DNA of 64,000 nucleotides from Humulus lupulus. Its lineage: Eukaryota; Streptophyta; Magnoliopsida; Rosales; Cannabaceae. Under the pieces are notes generated by a model. That model was not told where the DNA came from and ran no database searches. It worked only from the letters and a program-made list of their open reading frames with translations. A program made the position numbers and the translations under genes. Shown here piece after piece: positions 1 through 10,272 of this stretch. Numbering within the stretch: the stretch's first letter is position 1; each line of letters starts with the position of its first letter. The DNA is taken from the NCBI RefSeq assembly GCF_963169125.1, contig NC_084796.1, forward strand, positions 218,760,448-218,824,447, given 5' to 3'.

Positions 1-850
1 TAAGTTCTTGAGCACATACGTTCGGTAAGCGTGTTTCTCAATGGTTTAGTCTTTCCATCTCTTTCATTTCATCTCCTTTCTTTAGACTCACTCTTTCTTA
101 TGGTTTTAGGAGTGTTCCAAAAAGTCCCAACTCAGTCCACATATCCCGGTAACTTTGGTAAGGAAAATAGGCTAGAATCAATATGTTATGTGCTTATGTT
201 ATCTATATGTTTTATGTTATTAATGTGTTATTATATATATGTATGTTTGTAGGCCTGGGCATATGACCCATATGACTAACAAGTCCCCAAATGGATTATG
301 GGCATATGACCTACTTAGCTAGTAGGACCCCACTAATTCCATGGGCATATGCTTGTTTAGTCTATGGGACCCCAAGTAATAATGGCCATTATAATAAGTG
401 TATGTTATATGTATTATGTTAAGTCTTTATGTTTCTTATGAAATTATTTATATGACTATGTGTTAGATTTTCCTTGCTGGGCATTAGGCTCATTCCTTTC
501 TGTTTTATGTGCAGGAAAATAAGCTTTAGAGGTGGTAAGATTCGTGACGCTTAGAGGATGTGTATCGATGGTGAATGGAGTCAAGGGGCCGAGCGTTATT
601 CGATTCGAGGATGTAGTCTCATTTTATGTTTGTATGGTTTTATGTGTATTTTCCGCTCTAATTATGTAAAGTCTTTTATTTAAAATCATCTTTTGTTTTT
701 AAAGACAATGGGATCCCATATCCTTATTAGAATTTTATTTAACTCTTATTTTACAAGTTACTAAATAAAATTGTGGTATTTTCGTAAAAATGTAAGTTTA
801 TGTATAGTTTTGTTAATGGTCCAAATAGTCTAGATTAGTGGGTCATTACA
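1..850 (+). mobile_element. Element A: right end of a Tekay/Del-like gypsy LTR
   Basis: The end of this segment (GGGTCATTACA, finishing in CA at 850) resembles the end of the Tekay-type LTR of element D (GGGCATTACA at 19102). Both share a layout: a TGTGCAGG-type motif followed by a GGGATCCCA-containing AT-rich tail. Immediately after 850 the sequence becomes the middle of a Tat polymerase gene, so A is inserted in element B. The LTR start, the body of A and the left copy of the target duplication are outside the window. Family assignment rests on layout and the end motif, not on overall identity. Confidence 0.6.
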
Positions 851-3129
851 GTTTCGTCTCTAAGGCCACAGACAAGTGCATCCCATTCTTCAATACTTTT
901 TGGGGAAGCCAACGTTTCGAATGGTCAGTCGAGTGCAAAGAGGCTTTTCAAAAGCTGAAAGAGCACTTGGCCCAAGCACCGATATTAGAAAAACCGGTGG
1001 ACGAAGAGCCTCTATATCTCTATTTGGCAGTGACCGAGCACGCGATCAGCGCTGCACTAGTGCGGGAGGAGGAAAAAGCCCAGCTCCCGGTATACTACGT
1101 GAGTAAAAGGTTGTTGGGGGCTGAGTCACGGTATCTGCTGATTGAAAAGTTGACATTTTGTCTGTTGATGGCGTCCCAGAAACTCTAGCCTTACTTCCAG
1201 GCCCACACCATAAAAGTTCTGACCAACCACCCCTTGCGACAAGTGTTGCAGAAGCCCGAGTCGTCAGGGAGACTCTTAAAGTGGGCCATGGAACTAAGTC
1301 AATTCGATATAGCCTACATTCCTAGAGTCTTAATCAAGGGTCAAGCCCTAGCCAACTTCATCGTGGAATGTTCCGGGATCACCCCGGGGGACGATCCCGC
1401 GGACCCCACGGCGCCCGTATGGAAGGTGTTCGTGGACGGGGCCTCGAATGAGAATGGAGCAGGGGCCGAAATCATCCTAGTGTCGCCGTAAGGACACCAG
1501 TTGCAAAACGCCCTGCATTTCCATTTCAAGGCATCGAACAACGTGGCCGAGCACGAGGCCATGCTATCCGGGTTACGTCTGGCCCAGGAAGTAGGGGCCA
1601 CGAACCTGGAGATCTACAGCGATTCCCAACTGGTTGTCAGGCAAGTCTCGGGAGAATATCAAACCAAAGGGGAGAGAATGGCGGCTTATGTCACTCAGAC
1701 GAGAGAAATGCTACAAGCGTTCAAGAGGCACTCCATCCGCCAGATCCCTAGAGAGCAAAATGTATTCGCAGACACACTAGCAAAATTAGCCACCAATGCC
1801 GAAGTGAAGCTGTCTGGACTAGTCCTCGTTAACCATCTCCCCATGCCAAGCATTCGAGTCTCCGCGATCAACGCAATTGACCACTCCACATCCTGGATGG
1901 GACCCCTTGCCCACTATCTGACAACCGATGGGGTACAAGCAGACAGGGCCGCAGCTAGGAAGCTCTAGTACCAGGTCCACAGATATGTCATGATGGACGG
2001 AAAACTCTACCACAGGGGGTTATCCATGCCATACCTCAGGTGCGTGTCCGGGACCGAACTAAGCGCAATCATGCACAAAGTGCACGAAGGCTTCTGCGGA
2101 GACCACACAGCCAGACTCAGTCTATCCAAAAAGATCCTGCGCCAAGGATATTTCTGGCCAACCATGAAGAAAGACTGTATTGACTACGTCCGCAAGTGCG
2201 AGCAGTGCCAAAGATACGCGAAGGTCCCGCGAGCCCCTCCAATAGAAATAACCCTGATGACCAGCCCCTGGCCCTTCGCGGTGTGGGGAATCGATCTGGT
2301 AGGATTGCTCCCGACCGGGAAAGGAGGGGTGAAATACACAATCGTGGTTGTCGACTACTACACCAAGTGGGTTGAGGCAGAGCCCACGAATACAATCACC
2401 TCGAAGAAGGCCCTAGATTTTGTCATCAACAATATTGTGTGTCGGTACGGACTACCCTATAAGATTGTATCCGATAACGGGAAGCATTTCGACAGCATCC
2501 ACTTCACAGATTTCTGTGCAAGACATGGTATCTTCAAAAGCTTCTCCGCAGTCGCCAGGACCCAAGGAAACGGGCAGGCAGAGGCCGTCAACAAAATCTT
2601 GAAAGGGACGTTGAAGAAAAAACTCTAAGCCTGCAAAAGCAAGTGGCCCGAAGAGTTTCCCCACGTGTTGTGGGCTTACCGGAACACCGAAAGGACATCT
2701 ACCGGGCACACTCCTTACTCCATGGTCTATGAATGCGAAGCCATCATCCCTGTCGAGACTACTGTCCCCTCTCACCGAAGAGACACATACGATCCCACCC
2801 AGAATCACGCCTTACTCCAGGAGTCCTTAGATCTCATCGAGGAGATCCGGGAGGAGTCACAAGTGCAGCTGAAGATGTACCAAGGCAAGATCGCCCGACA
2901 TTTCAACTCTAAAGTAAAAAGCCGAAGGTTCGAAACTGGCGATTTGGTCCTAAGAAGAGTCTTCCCCGCTACCCAATATCCGGGAGTAGGGGTTCTGGGC
3001 CCAAATTGGGAAGGACCGTATGAAGTCCAGCACGAAGTGTGCCCCAGAACGTACCGTTTAAAGCAGCTCGATGGCACGGAAGTCCCAAGAGCCTGGAACG
3101 TTGAACATCTCCGTAAATACTATCAGTAG
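851..3129 (+). pseudogene. Element B pol: RNase H, archaeal-type RNase H and integrase, with four in-frame stops
   Basis: One continuous reading frame runs from the RT/RNase H connection (FVSKATDK) to a terminal TAG at 3127. It is broken only by in-frame stops at 1186, 1489, 1966 and 2626; no frameshift is needed. Domains in order: RNase H (VTEHAISAALVREEEKAQ), a second RNase H (VFVDGASNENGAGAE, YSDSQLVVRQVSGEYQ), the zinc-binding region of integrase (CEQCQRYA), and the catalytic core with D in WGIDLVG, D in VSDNG and E in GQAEAVN. The end matches F pol (VPRAWNVEHLRKYYQ against IPRAWNGEHLRPYYQ). The second RNase H is a mark of Tat elements. It cannot make a full product as it stands. Confidence 0.9.
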
Positions 3130-3390
3130 TCAGGAGAACATGTTCCATTTTTATATTTTCGTTGTAAATAATATACGCCTTAAGGTGATCCCTTGAATAA
3201 TAAAAATGGTGTGTACAAAACACCATATAGAAATGTTACCAGACAATGAAAATTCTACTCAAGTGACCCCATACAAGTCTCCGCTCACTTGGGGGGTGTC
3301 CCCGGTATGAACAAATACTGGGTGAGGCACAAGGCTCAAACCTAGTCTTGACCCAGACCAACAAGGTCTGGGGGGTACAAACCCCGAACG

Positions 3391-4020
3391 ACCAAGCCTC
3401 GGGCTGGTCCCACCCTGGACGAACGATGTCCGGGGATATAATAAAAGGACCAAGACTCAGGCTAGTCCCGCCCCAGATGAACGATGTCCGGGGGTACAAA
3501 TAAAAGGACCAAGCCTCAGGCTAGTCCCGCCCCGGATGAACGATGTCTGGGGGTATAATAAAAAGGACCAAGCCTCAGGCTGGTCCTGCCCCAGATGGAC
3601 GAAGTCCGGGGGTATAATAAAAAGAACCAAGCCTCAGGCTAGTCCCGCCCCGGAAGAACGATGTCCGGGGTATAATAAAAGGACCAAGCCTCAGGCTAGT
3701 CCCGCCCCAAACAAATGATGTGTGGGGGTACAAATAAAAAGGACCAAGCCTCAGGCTGGTCCCGCCCCAGACGAACGATGTTCGGGGTTACAAATAAAAG
3801 GACCAAGCCTCAGGCTGGTCCCGCCCCGGACGAACGATGTCCAGGGGTACAAATAAAAGGACCAAGCCTTCGGCTGGTCCCGCCCCGGAAGAACAATGTC
3901 TGGGGGTATAATAAAAGGACCAAGCCTCAGGCTGGTCCCGCCCTGGACGAAAAATGTCCGAGGGTACAAATAAAAGGACCAAGCCTCAGGCTGGTTCCGC
4001 CCCGGACGAACGATGTTTGG
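3391..4020. repeat. Tandem array of about eleven 58-59-bp units after B pol
   Basis: The motif ACCAAGCCTCAGGCTGGT recurs at 3391, 3449, 3508, 3567, 3626, 3683, 3743, 3802, 3861, 3919 and 3978, a spacing of 57-60 bp. Each unit carries a second motif of the form CCCCGGAC-7 nt-GTCCGGGG, a perfect 8-bp stem in the best units, then TACAAATAAAAG or TATAATAAAAG. The array lies between pol and the antisense ORF, the hypervariable spacer of Tat elements known to seed satellite repeats. Open frames across it on both strands are by-products of the repeat. Confidence 0.92.
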
Positions 4021-4075
4021 AGAATAGAAATATCTGGTATGCCCCAGCGCAAGAACGTAGCTCGTGACTGTTAGA

Positions 4076-4340
4076 GTGCAGGTCCCAGGTGTGTGCAAAA
4101 GTAGTGCCGCCCAGGCCGTGGGAACCTAGTTTAGGTTCTAAAATAAGCTAATCGAATAACCCCGATGGCCCAGGCCGTCAGATTTTTTAATTAAGGACTG
4201 GACGGGTAGATTTAGTAATGACTATCAACTCCCTAATGGCCCAGGCCATTGGGTCCTGGATAACAGGATTAAAGTAAATTGATAAGTTAAAGTCAGGAAT
4301 AGTCTAGTCCAGGCCGTTGGAACTGGGACCAAACGCTCAG
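4076..4340. repeat. Degenerate repeats with the core CCCAGGCCGT
   Basis: The core CCCAGGCCGT or a close variant appears at about 4110, 4167, 4229 and 4307, at roughly 60-80-bp spacing. It continues the pol-to-antisense-ORF spacer of B after the main array. The units are too diverged to define a clean period. Confidence 0.5.
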
Positions 4341-4987
4341 ATCATTCATGCACAATGGTAAAGAAGAGAGCAACAAAAAAAATATATAAATTGGATAAAA
4401 CACCAAAAACTGTCTTGAACGTATACGCGTCAGTAAAAATATTACAAAATAAGAGAAAAAAATTATGAAGATCCGGGTCTAGGCTTCGTCGGGCCCTGAT
4501 CCCCCCGGGACGTCCCTGTCCGCCTCTTCGTCATCAGGAGCTCTGCATCAGCTTTCTCCTTGGCCTCAAACTCGACTCTCTTTGAATCAGGGTCAGGATA
4601 AAGAAGGAGGTTCTTGCTCTTGTCCTTGCGCTAGGCCATGTAGATGGCCTCCTCAAAGGTGACGCGCAGCAGGTCATCCGCCTGCTCTTTTCCGCGGTGG
4701 GTCCCCTCATGTGCCTCCACCTCCTTACAAAGCAAGCCGTCCAGCTCATGGATCCGGGCCTCTTAACCTTCGACCCTCTCCCAGTCCCGGATGGACTGAG
4801 TCGCGGCTGCCTCCTGTGCAGCCTTTACCCGGAGAAACTCTGCCTCCAGAAGGGCTATCTTCTCATCAACCTCTGCTTTTTTCTGGGACATGGCCTCTTC
4901 GAGCCGGAGAGTGGCCCGATCGAACTCCACACGGTTCGCTTTGGCCTGAACAACCGTCTTTTCCAGGGACTCCCTTGCCTGGACTGT

Positions 4988-5302
4988 TGTTAGGCAAACT
5001 CCTGCAAAAAGAATAACAACACACAGATATGGAAACCCAGAAATAATATTCACTGTATATAAATCTCCCCCTGGAATTCGAGAGCCAGGAAATCTCTCCT
5101 CAGTTCATACAATTCATAAAAAATACGCATAAAGAAAATCCCTTCACCCAATACAATGTTTATTTACTATTTGCTTTAGGTGCACCATACCCCCTGCACC
5201 TAAATCTAACAGAATAAAACCCTCCTAACAATATTTCAGCCACGTGTCTCCCTTGCTTTCCTCTCTGCTCTTGTGTACACGTATGTGATAGGTGGTCTAT
5301 CA
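4988..5302 (-). repeat. 3' LTR of element C
   Basis: Plus-strand copy begins TGTTAGGCAAACTCC and ends GGTGGTCTATCA; 315 bp. The last 67 bp (5236-5302) also encode the C-terminal residues of the gag-pol frame. Confidence 0.95.
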
Positions 5303-8300
5303 ATACCCCCTGCCCAAAGTCTCACCTTGTCCTCAAGGTGAAAACTGGGGAATTGCTGTTTGATGACATCAAAGTTTTCCCAAGTGGCTTCAAATGCTGG
5401 TAAGTTAACCCACTTAATTAGAGCTTGTGGCTGCTGTTTTTGGGTCCCTGGGCGCACATCCAAGACCTGTTCGGGCTCTAAAATCCACTCTAATTCTTCT
5501 GTCAAATCCTTGGGAAGTTCAGTTGCCATTTGTTGATGTCCAAGAGCTGCCCGTAGGAGTGAAATGTGAAAAAATGGGTGTATTTTGGACTCCGGTGGTA
5601 GTTGTAATTTGTAAGCCGCTGCCCCAATCTTCGCTACTACTGGAAATGGGCCGAAGAAACGTGGAGCTAACTTTTCATTTCTGCGTTTGGCCAAAGATCT
5701 CTGTCGGTACGGGCGAAGCTTCACATACACCAAATCTCCTATTTCAAACTGTAAATCGCGCCTTTTGCGGTCTGCCTGGTTCTTCATCTTCTGCTGGGCA
5801 CGCTGTAAATTCACCTTAAGAAGTTCAATGATCTCATCACGAGATTGCAGATTGTACTCCACAGCTGAGACGCGGGTTTGGGCTGGTTCATAGCGAATCA
5901 AAGGTGGCGGTTCGCGGTTATACACTGCTTTGAAAGGCGTCATCCCAGCAGAAGAATGGTAAGAAGTATTGTACCAATATTCTGCCCAAGGAAGCCACTT
6001 AGCCCACTGCTTAGGTTTGGAGCTTACAAAACAGCGTAAATAGGTCTCCAAACAACGATTTACGACCTCCGTTTGCCCATCAGACTGTGGATGATAGGCT
6101 GAACTGTGCTTCAAAGTTGTGCCCTGCAAACGAAACAGTTCCTTCCAAAACAAACTAAGAAAGATCTTGTCACGATCCGATACAATGGATTGTGGGATTC
6201 CATGAAGGCGAACAATCTCGCGCACAAAGATGGCAGCCACAGTAGTAGCCGAGAATGGATGGCGAAGAGGAATAAAGTGGCCATACTTCGACAAACGATC
6301 TATGACAACAAATATTGAGTCAAACCCATTGGATTGAGGAAGACCCTCTATGAAGTCCATGGAAATGTCTTCCCAAATCTGATTTGGAATGGGTAAGGGC
6401 TGCAATAAGCCGGCTGGAGACTGAGCCAAGTACTTGTTTTGTTGACAAATGGCACATGCAGCAACAAATTCCTGAATATCACGCCTCATTCCCTGCCAAT
6501 ACAGATCACTAGCAACCCTTTGAAGTGTCTTAAGGACTCCCGAATGTCCCCCAATGTTACTCCCATGATATTCTTGTAAAAGTATTGGAATAAATGGAGA
6601 GGAGGAAGGCAATACCAACCTGCCTTGGTACTTCAAACAGCCGTGAATATAAGTATACCCCTCCTTAGCTTGCCCCGTTTGGACCTCTTTAATCAACTTT
6701 GACAACTGTGGGTCAGTCATCACATGGGCTTTCAAATCTGCCATAGACAGCACTGTCGGAATTGATATGGCAGCTAGCTCCCCCGCATGCGACACCCTAG
6801 ACAAAGCATCAGCTGCTTTGTTTTCCAAACCCGGTCGGTATTGAATGTCGAAGTCGTATCCTAACAATTTCGTCAGCCATTTTTGATGTTCCGAAGCAAC
6901 CAGCCGCTGTTCTAATAAGAATTTCAGACTTCTTTGATCCGTTCGCACCAAAAATTTCCTCCCTAATAAGTATGGGCGCCACTTTTGAATAGATAATACT
7001 ATCGCCATTAATTCCCTTTCATAGACTGATTTAGTGCGAGCCCGTTGAGACAAAACCTGGCTGTAATAAGCTATTGGCCGCTGTCGCTGCATTAATACAG
7101 CCCCTAGACCCGCTCCTGACGCATCCGCCTCTAGTACAAAAGGGGCTGAAAAATCTGGCAGCGCTAAGACGGGAACTGAACACATGGCAGCCTTGAGTTT
7201 TTCGAAGGCTTCTTGCGCTTCCGCATTCCACCCAAAAGCCTCTTTGCGTAGTTGGTCTGTTAAGGGTCTTGCAATGGCACCATACCCTTTTACGAACTTC
7301 CGATAATACCCAGTCAGCCCCAAAAAACCCCTCAACGCCTTAAGTGACTTCGGAATCGGCCACTCTTGCATAACTTTAAGTTTACTAGGGTCGGCTGAGA
7401 CTCCGTTCGCTGAAATAACATGGCCAAGATAATCCACCCTTGGCTGTCCAAACAAACACTGCTTCCTATTGGCATACAACTCGTGTTGTCGAAGCCGTGA
7501 AAGTACCAACTCCAAGTGGCCAACGTGGGCTTCCATGGTGGGGCTGTAAACTAAAATGTCATCAAAGAAAACAAGTACAAATTTCCTTAAAAAATCACGG
7601 AACACCTCATTCATAAGCGCCTGAAACGTCGCGGGGGCATTTGTGAGACCAAATGGCATGACCAAGAACTCATAATGCCCTTCATGAGTCCTAAAAGCTG
7701 TTTTCTCTACATCCTTTGCTGCTACTCGAATCTGATGATAACCTGACTTGAGGTCTAACTTCGAGAACACTGTGGCCCCATGTAGTTCATCTAGAGCTCA
7801 TCTATAACTGGAATAGGAAATTTATCAGCTATTGTTTCCCTATTCAGTTCACGATAGTCCACACAGAACCTCCAACTTCCATCCTTTTTCTTGACTAGTA
7901 ACACCGGGCTGGAGAAGGGACTAGTACTGGGCTGTACAATTCCTGACTGTAACATTTCTGCCATTAAACGCTCTATTTCATCCTTTTGGACCTGGGCATA
8001 ACGGTAAGGACGAACTGAAATCGGCCCGACCCCTTCTTTCAGTGTAATCGCATGCTCCCGAACTCTTTTGGGTGGTAATCCAGCTGGCATATTAAAAATT
8101 TCTTCATGTTTCTGCAAAACTGCTGCCACCTCTTCTTGTGAACCCAACTCTGCCGGCTCTATGTCCCCTTGAACCAAAGAACTCAGCTGCACCCAATATC
8201 CTTGCACCTCGTTTTGGACTGTTCGGATCATTACTTTGAGGGAAATCTGTGATTTACAGAGAGTCGGGTCTCCCTGCAATGTGACCAACGTTCCAGCTAT

Positions 8301-9932
8301 CTCAAACCGCATCACCATTGTTCGCCAATTTACTTGCATATTTCCCAACGTTTCAAGCTACTTTATGCCGAGTATAACATCTGCTCCCCCCAAATCAAGT
8401 GGCAAAAAATCAGTCACTACTTGTAAGGTTCCTAAATCCAGTGTAACTTGGGAACAAATTCCTTCAGCCCGCACCTTACTCCCAGTTCCCAGCAATATGC
8501 CATAGCAGGTTGTCTCTGTTAGTGGTATGTTAGCTGCTCGAACTACTTCCGACGATATAAAATTATGTGTCACGCCACTATCAATAAGCACAGTGACCTG
8601 TTGCTGCCCTATTTTCCCAGCCAACTTCATGGTATGGGCAGAAGAGATCCCTACTAAGGAGTTGAGAGAAAATGTTGCAAGCGTTTCTTCTGTGGTGTCT
8701 TCTGAGGATGAGTCTGGAGTTGCTGGTGGTGATTCCAGATTTGGCGAACTGTCTTCCTCGTCCATGATTAACATAACTTGCAGCGTCTTCTGCTCGCATT
8801 CATGGCCCCTATGAAACTTTTTATCACACCTGAAAAAAACTCCCCTAGCCCTTTTATCTTGGTATTCGGCCTCTGTCAGCCGGCGCACTTGTGGTTGCTT
8901 GATCAGCGGGGACAACTTAGCCCCCGTGGTGGACGACGGCGCCGTGGAAGATGACCCAAAGGATGTAGCTGGCGGCAAGCTCCTGGACGAGAAGAAGGGA
9001 GGGTATCGTGGAAAGGATGTGTTTCCTGGGGTGGGCTTAGCAGCTGGTACCTTAACATTTGGGCCTGATAGCAACAATTGTTGCCCTTCCTCTATACGTT
9101 GGGCCGTCTCCATTATCTGGGCTAGGCCCACGGGTTGCAAAATGTGCAAGGGCCCTTTGATTTCTTCCTTCAGCCCCTTAACAAAACTCCCTTCCAAAAT
9201 GTGTTCGGGTACCCCACTGACCCGAGATGCCAGTGTCTCCCATTTCAGGCGGTAGTCCTTGATAGTGGTCTCCTGCACCACGGACAACCACTCCTCCGCC
9301 GTGGAACCTACTGGAACTGTGCGGAATCTTAACAGCAATAATGTCTTCAACGCCATCCAGGACGTTATCGGCCTCCTTTGATTTTCCCATTGAAACCAGG
9401 ATAGAGCATCTCCCTCTAATCCAATGATTGCCGCCTCTAGCATGTGTTCCTCTGACATCCTGTTCAGAAGAAAGAAACGCTCAACTCTGATTATCCAGCC
9501 GTCGGGATTGTCGCCGGAGAACAACGAAAGCTCCATTCGTGGTGGCCGGTAGTCTCGACCGTGTGGGTGATCTGGCGAAGGCCACTGATCGGACCTGTGG
9601 AAGTGAGGATGGGAAGATGGACCTGGAGCATTTGTACCTGGTCCCGCCGCCGACGAATTCTCTGCCTCTACCGCCTTCCTCTGTCTGTCGATGCTAGCTG
9701 CAGTCGTCTCTGGTCGGGGTTGCCCAGCTGCTTGGAAGAACTGAGTCATTTGAGCCACCATGAAGTCCATTTTCTTCTGCATTGAAGCAAATTCCGATTT
9801 CAACGTATCCATCTCTTGGGGTAAGTGCTGGAAATCAGATCGAACCCCCATCAATTCCGACCGAAACCCCAACTGTAGATCTTCCAATTGCTCCTCGATG
9901 ACCTCCATAGGTGCGTCCTTTTTTGGTCCCAT
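5236..9932 (-). pseudogene. Element C gag-pol polyprotein, disrupted by one stop and one frameshift
   Basis: ATG 9932 lies just after the primer site. Gag spans about residues 1-400. Its zinc knuckle near residues 366-379 reads FFRC...H...C where C-x2-C is expected, so the first Cys is Phe. The protease has DSG at 451. An in-frame TAG at 8358 sits in DVILGIK*LETLG, where the family has Trp. A one-base loss near 7791 shifts the frame at PVIDEL. The remaining 844 codons from 7770 hold RT (VFFDDILVYS), RNase H (LEADASGAGLG, YERELMA), integrase (HHCC finger, then DISMDF, VSDRD and the E of GQTEVVN) and a chromodomain (ALIKWVNLPAFEATWENFD) that would tether integrase to chromatin. Otherwise undamaged, hence recent. 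Confidence 0.93.
5303..5315 (-). other. Polypurine tract of element C
   Basis: On the minus strand GGGCAGGGGGTAT abuts the 3' LTR, the usual plus-strand primer position. It also lies within the coding frame, encoding part of WAGGI. Confidence 0.75.
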
Positions 9933-9942
9933 TAGAAGAAGG

Positions 9943-9954
9943 GCTCTGGTACCA
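9943..9954 (-). other. Primer binding site of element C
   Basis: On the minus strand TGGTACCAGAGC follows the 5' LTR after three bases. It differs at one base from TGGTATCAGAGC, the site complementary to the 3' end of plant initiator tRNA-Met. Confidence 0.85.
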
Positions 9955-9957
9955 ATT

Positions 9958-10272
9958 TGTTAGGCAAACTCCTGCAAAAAGAATAACAACACACAGATAT
10001 GGAAACCCAGAAATAATATTCACTGTATATAAATCTCCCCCTGGAATTCAAGAGCCAGGAAATCTCTCCTCAGTTCATACAATTCATAAAAAATACGCAT
10101 AAAGAAAATCCCTTCACCCAATACAATGTTTATTTACTATTTGCTTTAGGTGCACCATACCCCCTGCACCTAAATCTAACAGAATAAAACCCTCCTAACA
10201 ATATTTCAGCCACGTGTCTCCCTTGCTTTCCTCTCTGCTCTTGTGTACACGTATGTGATAGGTGGTCTATCA
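9958..10272 (-). repeat. 5' LTR of element C
   Basis: Same 315-bp sequence as 4988-5302 with one visible substitution. It is bordered on the right by the duplication ACTGT. Confidence 0.95.

Larger units (their letters stand above)
4988..10272 (-). mobile_element. Element C: Reina-type chromovirus, near-complete and young
   Basis: A 5285-bp Ty3-gypsy element on the minus strand. It has 315-bp LTRs at both ends, an initiator-tRNA-Met-type primer site, one gag-pol frame and a C-terminal chromodomain. The 5-bp target duplication ACTGT is at 4983-4987 and 10273-10277. The LTRs differ at a single visible site (GAATTCGAG against GAATTCAAG). Size, short LTRs and the single gag-pol frame fit the Reina lineage. 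It is inserted in the antisense ORF of element B. Confidence 0.95.

Noticed and set aside
838..850. Apparent start of the first pol frame of B at 838
   Set aside because: These bases belong to the LTR end of A; the pol frame merely stays open across the junction.
3391..4020. Regular 58-59-bp repeats that could suggest a CRISPR array
   Set aside because: The units are contiguous without unique spacers, the genome is a plant, and the position is the known variable spacer of a Tat element.
3715..4098. Open frames of 115-119 codons on both strands
   Set aside because: They are translations of the tandem array; the repeat period creates the open frames.
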